NCBI GenBank assembly: GCA_044223975.1
Contig: JBGALI010000010.1
Span: forward strand, 1 to 64,000
Source: CAZCPB01 sp044223975
GTDB lineage: Bacteria > Planctomycetota > Phycisphaerae > Phycisphaerales > UBA1924
Length of the DNA stretch: 64,000 bases
Direction of reading: 5' to 3'
Shown: positions 58,627 through 64,000 of the stretch, piece after piece
Layout of the letters: the number at the start of each line of letters is the position of its first letter
Numbering within the stretch: position 1 is the stretch's first letter
Made by a program: the position numbers and the translations under genes
Notes under the pieces: model-generated
What the model saw: only the letters and a program-made list of their open reading frames with translations
Told to the model about the DNA's origin: nothing
Databases searched by the model: none

Positions 58627-60267
58627 ATGCTGAGCCGCCGATCGCTGCTTCCGCTCCCCACCGCCCGCGCCGCGGCAACCCGACCCCCAGCCCAGCCCCC
58701 AGCCCAGCCGACTTCGGGCCAGAACGGCTCCAAGCCGATCAAGCGACCGTCCTCGGGCGCGCCCCTCACCCCGATCAAGGACGCGGACTTCTGCTACGAA
58801 CAGGCCCGCCATCTCCTCTGGCGCGCCGGCTTCGGCGGCACACCGCAGCAGATCCAGACATTGGCCGGGTGGGGCCCTGAGAAATCCGTCGACTACCTCC
58901 TCGACGCCGGCAAGGTCGACTTCGAGCCCGTCAAGATGGACGTCTTCGACAAGGACATCATGCGCCCGCCCACCGACGAGGAGCGGATGGCCTACCGGGC
59001 CGCGCAGAAGAGCCAGAACGAGGACGAGGTCGCCAAGTTCCGCAAGCTCCGCCAAGACCGCGAGCGCGAGGACCGCAAGCAGGTCAACGAGATGCAGAAG
59101 TGGTGGCTGAAGCGCATGATCGAGACGCCGCGCCCGCTCGAGGAGAAGATGACGCTCTTCTGGCACGGCCACTTCGCCACCAGCTACCGCACCATCGAGA
59201 ACAGCTACCACATGTTCATGCAGAACGAGCTGTTCCGCAGGCACGCCACGGGCAACTTCGCCGACCTCATGTTCGGGATCATCCGCGACCCGGCGATGAT
59301 CGCGTACCTCGACAACGACGACTCGCGCAAGGGCAAGGCTAACGAGAACCTCGCCCGCGAGATCATGGAGCTCTTCAGCCTCGGCGTCGGCGGGTACACC
59401 GAGACCGACATCAAGGAGGGCGCCCGGGCCCTCACCGGCTACACCTTCAAGGACGACGATTTTACGTTCGTGAAGGCCAACCACGACGACGGGACCAAGT
59501 CGATCCTCGGCAAGAAGGGCAAGCTCGACGGCGACGACTTCGTCCGCGCCATCCTCGAGCAGCGGGCGTGCTCGCGCTACATCAGCCGGAAGCTCTACTC
59601 GTACTTCGTGAACGACCTGCCGCCGGTCGAACGCCTGGCCGACAAGGACCTCGACCCCGCCGCGGCCAAGGCCATCTCCGGCCTCTCCGACACGATGCTG
59701 GCCAACAAGTACGAGATCCGCCCGGTGCTGCGGAAGCTGCTCTTAAGCGAGCACTTCTACGACTCGCGCTTCATGAACGAGCAGGTCAAGTCGCCGGTGA
59801 CCCTCGTCGTGGGCGCGGTGAGGTCGATGAACACGCCGGTGCGCAAGCTCGACATCCTGAACGACGCCCTGGACCTCATGGGCCAGAACCTCATGTTCCC
59901 CCCCAGCGTCAAGGGCTGGGAGGGAGGGCGCTCGTGGATCAACACCTCCACGATGTTCGTGCGTCAGAACATTCTGACGTACCTCCTCACGGGCAAGCAG
60001 CCCATCGGCTACGACGCCAACGCCGACGTCGAGAAGTACGACCCCATGCCGCTGCTCTCGGAACTCGCCAAGGTCGATCCGAGCGCCCCCAACGACCCCG
60101 CCCGCGTCGTCGACTACCTGATGCGCCTCACGCTCGGCGCCGTCTCATCTTCGGCCCGCGAGCCCTTGCTCACGTTCATGTCCCAGCGCAAGAACCAGGT
60201 CAACGCCGACACCGTCACGGCGCTCCTCCTGCTCATCACCGCGATGCCCGAGTACCAGCTCTGCTGA
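58627..60267 (+). CDS. DUF1800 family protein
   Basis: A 546-residue member of the DUF1800 family, which in planctomycetes usually accompanies a DUF1501 protein, as here 46 bases downstream. Family segments seen are HLLWRAGFGGTPQQI, the MTLFWHGHFATSYRTIEN block, NENLAREIMELFSLGVGGYTETDI with ALTGYTF, and the C-terminal PPSVKGWEGGRSWINTSTMFVR. The N-terminus (MLSRRSLLPLP) has a twin-arginine look but lacks a long hydrophobic core, so export is uncertain. The ATG at 58627 is preceded by AGGGG; the frame is open to 58537. The biochemical role of the family is not established as far as I know. Confidence 0.88.
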   Translation: MLSRRSLLPLPTARAAATRPPAQPPAQPTSGQNGSKPIKRPSSGAPLTPIKDADFCYEQARHLLWRAGFGGTPQQIQTLAGWGPEKSVDYLLDAGKVDFEPVKMDVFDKDIMRPPTDEERMAYRAAQKSQNEDEVAKFRKLRQDREREDRKQVNEMQKWWLKRMIETPRPLEEKMTLFWHGHFATSYRTIENSYHMFMQNELFRRHATGNFADLMFGIIRDPAMIAYLDNDDSRKGKANENLAREIMELFSLGVGGYTETDIKEGARALTGYTFKDDDFTFVKANHDDGTKSILGKKGKLDGDDFVRAILEQRACSRYISRKLYSYFVNDLPPVERLADKDLDPAAAKAISGLSDTMLANKYEIRPVLRKLLLSEHFYDSRFMNEQVKSPVTLVVGAVRSMNTPVRKLDILNDALDLMGQNLMFPPSVKGWEGGRSWINTSTMFVRQNILTYLLTGKQPIGYDANADVEKYDPMPLLSELAKVDPSAPNDPARVVDYLMRLTLGAVSSSAREPLLTFMSQRKNQVNADTVTALLLLITAMPEYQLC

Positions 60268-60313
60268 ACCGCCCGCGCGCCCCCGTGCCGACCTCGATCC
60301 CTCGGAGCCCCCC

Positions 60314-61660
60314 ATGTTCAACGAATCTTCTCCCGCCTTCACCCGCCGCGAGTTCCTGCACAACGGGCTCGTTCTGGCCTCCGCGGCAGCCACCATCCCG
60401 GCGTTCATCAACTCCTCCGCGCGGGCCATGGCCGCGCCCGCCGGGCTCTCCTCCATCCCCGGCGTCCCCGAGGATCACATCCTCGTCGTCGTCCAGCTCT
60501 CCGGCGGCAACGACGGGCTGAACACCGTCGTCCCCTTCGGCATCGACCAGTACTACAAGGTCCGCCAGGGCATCGCGATCCCCGCCAAGGACGCCCTGCG
60601 CCTGGGCAAGGCCGACGGCGTCGGCATGCACCCGCAGATGACCGCGTTCAAGGAGCTCTTCGACGAGGGCAACGCCGCGGTCATCCAGGGCGTCGGCTAC
60701 CCCAATCCCAACCGCTCGCACTTCAAGAGCATGGACATCTGGCACACCGCCGACACCTCTGCCACCGGCGACGGCTGGCTGGGGCGCTACTTCGACGCCG
60801 AGTGCTGCGGCTACGGCAAGGGCGAGAGCGGCAAGCCCGAAGGCTCCGCCGGAGTCATGAAGTCTCAGGCCGGCGGCCCCCCGGGCATCGCCATCGGCCG
60901 CAGCGCCCCGCTCGCCATGCAGGGCCGCATGATCAAGCCCGTCTCTTTCGAAAGCCCCGAGCTCTTTAAATGGAGCGCGCTCGAGATCAAGGGCGCCGAA
61001 GCGCTCAAAGAGCCCTACGGCATCATCAGCAAGCGCGAGACGCCCAGCGAGATCCCCGCCGAATCCAACGCCGCGTTCCTCATCCGCACGAGCCTCGACG
61101 CCCAGGTCTCAAGCGACCTGATCCGCAAGGCCGTGGCGCAGAAGTCCAGCGTGCAGTACCCCCAGGGCGACCTCGGCCGCGAGCTGTCGATGATCGCCAG
61201 CATGATCAAGGCAGGGCTCAAGACCCGCGTCTACTACGCCACCCACGGCAGCTTCGACACCCACGCCGGCCAGGGCGGCGCCCAGGGCCGTCACGGGAAC
61301 CTCCTCAAGCAGTTCGCCGACGCCATGAAGGCCTTCTACCAGGACCTCAGGCAGCAGGGCAACGCCGACCGCGTCCTCACCATGTCGTTCTCAGAGTTCG
61401 GCCGGCGCGTCAGCCAGAACGCAAGCCAGGGCACCGACCACGGCACCGCCGCGCCGATGTTCCTCTTCGGCCCCATGGTCAAGCCCGGCGTCTTCGGCGA
61501 CCACCCCTCGCTCACCGACCTCGACGATGGCGACCTGAAATACCGCATCGACTTCCGCACGGTGTACGCGGGGATCCTGAACGACTGGCTCAAGGCCGAT
61601 GCCAAGGTCGTGCTCGAAGGCAACTACAAGCCGATGCAGGTGCTGGCGAAGAAGGCGTGA
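60314..61660 (+). CDS. DUF1501 family Tat-exported protein
   Basis: A 448-residue member of DUF1501, a sulfatase-like alkaline-phosphatase-superfamily relative. A twin-arginine signal is clear: TRREFL at residues 10-15 followed by a hydrophobic stretch to about residue 41. Family segments are VVVQLSGGNDGLNTVVPF, LHPQMTAFKELFDEGNAAVIQGVGYPNPNRSHF in outline, DTHAGQGGAQGRHGNLLKQF and FSEFGRRVSQNASQGTDHG, which carry the likely metal ligands. It follows the DUF1800 gene on the same strand, the usual arrangement in this phylum, so the two probably work together, perhaps on surface polysaccharides. A hairpin lies just downstream. Confidence 0.9.
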   Translation: MFNESSPAFTRREFLHNGLVLASAAATIPAFINSSARAMAAPAGLSSIPGVPEDHILVVVQLSGGNDGLNTVVPFGIDQYYKVRQGIAIPAKDALRLGKADGVGMHPQMTAFKELFDEGNAAVIQGVGYPNPNRSHFKSMDIWHTADTSATGDGWLGRYFDAECCGYGKGESGKPEGSAGVMKSQAGGPPGIAIGRSAPLAMQGRMIKPVSFESPELFKWSALEIKGAEALKEPYGIISKRETPSEIPAESNAAFLIRTSLDAQVSSDLIRKAVAQKSSVQYPQGDLGRELSMIASMIKAGLKTRVYYATHGSFDTHAGQGGAQGRHGNLLKQFADAMKAFYQDLRQQGNADRVLTMSFSEFGRRVSQNASQGTDHGTAAPMFLFGPMVKPGVFGDHPSLTDLDDGDLKYRIDFRTVYAGILNDWLKADAKVVLEGNYKPMQVLAKKA

Positions 61661-61669
61661 TGTCCTGAT

Positions 61670-61693
61670 CCCCCTCCGCCCTTGCGGAGGGGG
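61670..61693. repeat. GC-rich hairpin between convergent genes
   Basis: CCCCCTCCGC (61670-61679) pairs perfectly with GCGGAGGGGG (61684-61693) around CCTT. There is no T-run. It ends the DUF1501 unit and may be a terminator-like or REP-type element. Confidence 0.55.
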
Positions 61694-61760
61694 TGGCCGA
61701 GTCCGCGAGGCCGGGGGAGGTTCGGTCCTTCGAGCTGACGTGCGCCGCACGATTTGGCCG

Positions 61761-64000
61761 TCAGCGCCCGCTCTTGAGCTTCTCCAACGCCTCCAGCCTC
61801 TGCTTGTGCACCGCCCGCTCCGGCTCCAGCTTCGTCAGCGCCGTCAGGTGTCGCTTGGCGGTCTCAAAGTCGCCGCGCTTGATCGCGATCGTCGCCGCCA
61901 GCTCGCGCGGGGCGGGATCGAACGGTGAGACCTGCGTGGCACGCTCGGCCTTGGCCGTCGCGTTCTCCCACCGGCCCCCCGCCGCGTAGCGCTTGGCAAG
62001 CTCCATCGCAAAGCTCACGTTGTTCTGCTCGCGCGCATCCATGTACTCAAGGTGGGGCACGGCCTTCATCGGGTCCGGGTCGTCGAGGTACAGCTTGGCC
62101 AGCAGCCGGTGCGGCAAGGGGTCGACCGGGCGGGCAGCGCCGTAGCGGTCCAGCAGGGGGATCATCGACGCGTTCGCCGTGCCCGCGGACTGCAACAACT
62201 CCATCGACACCGCCACCGACAGCACCTGCGGGTGGGCCGGGTACGCCTGGAGCCAGCGGTTGACCATCTCGGTCGTGGGCTCTGGCAATTCGCCCGGAGC
62301 CTGGCCATCCTTGGCGGCTTCGCGGGCCTCGGTCTCGAGCAGTTGCCGCAGGGTCGGCACGCCCTCGGGCAGGCTCATCCCCCACTGCTGCACCTGGTCT
62401 TTGGCCCAGGCCTTGAACTCGTCCACGAACTGCGCGCGGGACATTCCCAGCACCTGCTGCATTGCCGCGGCTTCGTTGTCGCCGGCCCCGTAGCGGTCCA
62501 TCAGCTTCAACGGGGCCTCGGGACCCCAGCGATCGATCATAAACTCGTACATCCAGTGGCCCTGCGCGTACGCCAAGCCGCGGTCCTGCTGACGCTTGGG
62601 CCGCACGAACGCCACGTTGATCTCGTCGAGGTCGAACAGCTCGTCGCGCTCCAGCGTGCGCGTGAGCAGCTGGCAGCGGTCGTAGTTCCGGGGGGCATCC
62701 TCGAGGAACACGGCCGCGGCCTCGGTGAACCAGTGCGGCAGGCGGTTCTTGGTGCGCGCGAGCGTCACCGTGTGCGTGAACTCGTGCTGCAGCACCCGGG
62801 CCCAGTCGTAGGGCCCCATCGACGAGCCCGCGCCCGAGCGCGGCGACTCCATCGCGATCAGCGGGCCGGTCGATGCCGCGATGGTGTGCACCTGCGGCAT
62901 GCCCGTGACGCGCACGGCGAACGTCGCGTGGTCGGGCATGAGCTCGATGATCGTCTTCCCCGGCGGGGCGTAGTCGATCCCGCCGCGTCCGTTGCCGGTG
63001 ACGCGGGCGTACAGCCTTTCCAGCGCCGGCATCATCTCCGCGCCCATGACCTCGTCGATCCCCGGACGGCAGCGGACGACGAAGTGCTCGCCCTCGTAGC
63101 GGACAAAGCTCTTCACATCGCGAGCAAGTTTCAGGCAGTTGGCCGCGCGGACGTTGAACGGGTCGAGCGCCGTGGACTTCTCGAGCGCCGCGATCGCCTC
63201 ATCGTCCCACGCCGCCTGGATGCACAACAAGCCAAGCTCAAGGGCCGGCTCGGGCCAGCCAGGCGCCCGCTTCATCGCCTCGCGCAGGCGCTCCGCCCCC
63301 GCCGCGTACTGCCGGCGCTGCGAGAGCACACGCCCGGTTTCGAGGAGCGCCAGCGGCGAGCCGGGCCACAGGCGGTCGAACTCCGCCATGACCTGCGCGG
63401 CCTTCACATCGTCGTATTTTCCTGCCGCGGCAGCGGCTCGCAGGGCCAGTGCCGCCTCCATCGCCGGAAACTTCTCGGCGATCGGCGCCAGTGCCAACTC
63501 CGCGCTCTCGGCATCGTTCTGCTTGAGTCGAAGCCTTGCCGCGAGCAGCGCCCCCTCGACCGACCCCGGCCCGGCCAGCTCGTCGAGCTTCTCGACCATC
63601 TTCTGAGCCCGGGCAAAGTCGAACTGGTCCACCGAGATGCGCCCCAGGAGCGCCCACGCCTGCGCGTTCCTGGGGTTCAGCGAGATCGCCTGCTGCAGGG
63701 CCTTGAGGGCCTCGTCGGTGTTGTCCTTCTCGTCGAGCAGCCGCGCCTCGGCCAGAGGGGCGCCCGGATCGAGCCGATCGAGCTTCTCCCTCGCCTTGGC
63801 GAGCATCGACATCATGGCGCGGAAGTCGTCCTGGGCCCGCCGCCCTTCTTCACCCGCGACCTCGGGCAGGCGCACGCGGAGCTGCAGCGCCAGCACGCCC
63901 TCCACCAGCTCGGCGGCGTTCTTGAGTTCCACCTCGTTGAGCACGCGGTGAACCTCATCGAGTTCCTTCTTCGCATCTTCGAACCGCCCGAGCGAAAGCA
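61761..64000 (-). CDS. TPR-repeat protein with peptidase MA-like domain (5' end missing)
   Basis: The frame stays open to the window edge on the minus strand (reading LSLGRFEDAKKELDEV), so the N-terminus is missing. More than 740 codons are present. The first part consists of tetratricopeptide-like helical repeats (EALKALQQAISLNPRNAQAW and others). The centre has a zinc motif HEFTHTVTL followed by WFTEAAAVFLE, as in the peptidase MA superfamily (gluzincin type). More repeats follow to the end (WENATAKAERATQVSPFDPAPREL). Peptidase activity is likely but unproven; TPR arrays suggest protein-protein contacts in the envelope. It converges with the DUF1501 gene. Confidence 0.88.
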   Translation of the reverse strand, partial: LSLGRFEDAKKELDEVHRVLNEVELKNAAELVEGVLALQLRVRLPEVAGEEGRRAQDDFRAMMSMLAKAREKLDRLDPGAPLAEARLLDEKDNTDEALKALQQAISLNPRNAQAWALLGRISVDQFDFARAQKMVEKLDELAGPGSVEGALLAARLRLKQNDAESAELALAPIAEKFPAMEAALALRAAAAAGKYDDVKAAQVMAEFDRLWPGSPLALLETGRVLSQRRQYAAGAERLREAMKRAPGWPEPALELGLLCIQAAWDDEAIAALEKSTALDPFNVRAANCLKLARDVKSFVRYEGEHFVVRCRPGIDEVMGAEMMPALERLYARVTGNGRGGIDYAPPGKTIIELMPDHATFAVRVTGMPQVHTIAASTGPLIAMESPRSGAGSSMGPYDWARVLQHEFTHTVTLARTKNRLPHWFTEAAAVFLEDAPRNYDRCQLLTRTLERDELFDLDEINVAFVRPKRQQDRGLAYAQGHWMYEFMIDRWGPEAPLKLMDRYGAGDNEAAAMQQVLGMSRAQFVDEFKAWAKDQVQQWGMSLPEGVPTLRQLLETEAREAAKDGQAPGELPEPTTEMVNRWLQAYPAHPQVLSVAVSMELLQSAGTANASMIPLLDRYGAARPVDPLPHRLLAKLYLDDPDPMKAVPHLEYMDAREQNNVSFAMELAKRYAAGGRWENATAKAERATQVSPFDPAPRELAATIAIKRGDFETAKRHLTALTKLEPERAVHKQRLEALEKLKSGR

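Overview
The window looks like a chromosomal segment of a planctomycete, most likely class Phycisphaerae. The DNA is strongly GC-rich. It carries four secreted proteins ending in the dockerin-like Gly-Cys tail common in that group, an adjacent DUF1800/DUF1501 pair, zinc-ribbon membrane proteins, and lipid A and undecaprenyl-phosphate genes that indicate a Gram-negative type envelope. No rRNA or tRNA gene was seen, so this placement is inferred from gene content.

Layout. 1-7408: rpoB (5' end missing), a small membrane ORF, rpoC and a strong terminator. 7409-9500: a secreted Gly-Cys-tailed protein and a cluster of short hairpins. 9525-11727 (minus): serA and uppP. 11820-22963 (plus): a SpoU-type RNA methyltransferase, a secreted thioredoxin-fold protein, three tandem membrane-fused spermidine-synthase-like genes and aroC. 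22977-23619: a small, less GC-rich insert with a membrane protein and an orphan UPF0175 antitoxin. 23668-26879: a NagB/PIG-L fusion overlapping a Gfo/Idh/MocA oxidoreductase. 26896-33739: a methyltransferase (minus), then a secreted esterase, a nucleoside-permease-like MFS transporter, a GH29 alpha-L-fucosidase and a sugar-binding lipoprotein, suggesting glycan scavenging. 33783-41618: lpxB, a possible PD-(D/E)XK protein, small membrane proteins, a lipoprotein, two mosaic zinc-ribbon membrane paralogues and glyA. 41634-53250: secreted proteins, including a gluzincin protease, two more Gly-Cys-tailed proteins, a giant M14 carboxypeptidase/S9 peptidase fusion and a di-haem cytochrome. 53213-55634 (minus): ruvA with two zinc-ribbon membrane proteins. 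55779-64000: a soluble CapD-like dehydratase, a small helical protein, dut, the DUF1800/DUF1501 pair and a TPR peptidase (minus, cut by the window edge).

Themes. The window mixes housekeeping genes (RNA polymerase, serine/glycine, chorismate, dUTPase, Holliday junction, lipid A) with a large secretome for peptide and glycan breakdown. Several genes have a TAnnnT-like element only 5-8 nt before the start codon and no Shine-Dalgarno, which suggests leaderless transcripts. The lpxB case has a perfect TTGACA at 17-nt spacing.

Most unusual points: RpoC has lost its second zinc site; three fused spermidine-synthase-like genes sit in tandem; one polypeptide carries complete M14 and S9 peptidases; two zinc-ribbon genes share a near-identical N-terminal module but have divergent C-termini; and four secreted proteins share the Gly-Cys tail.
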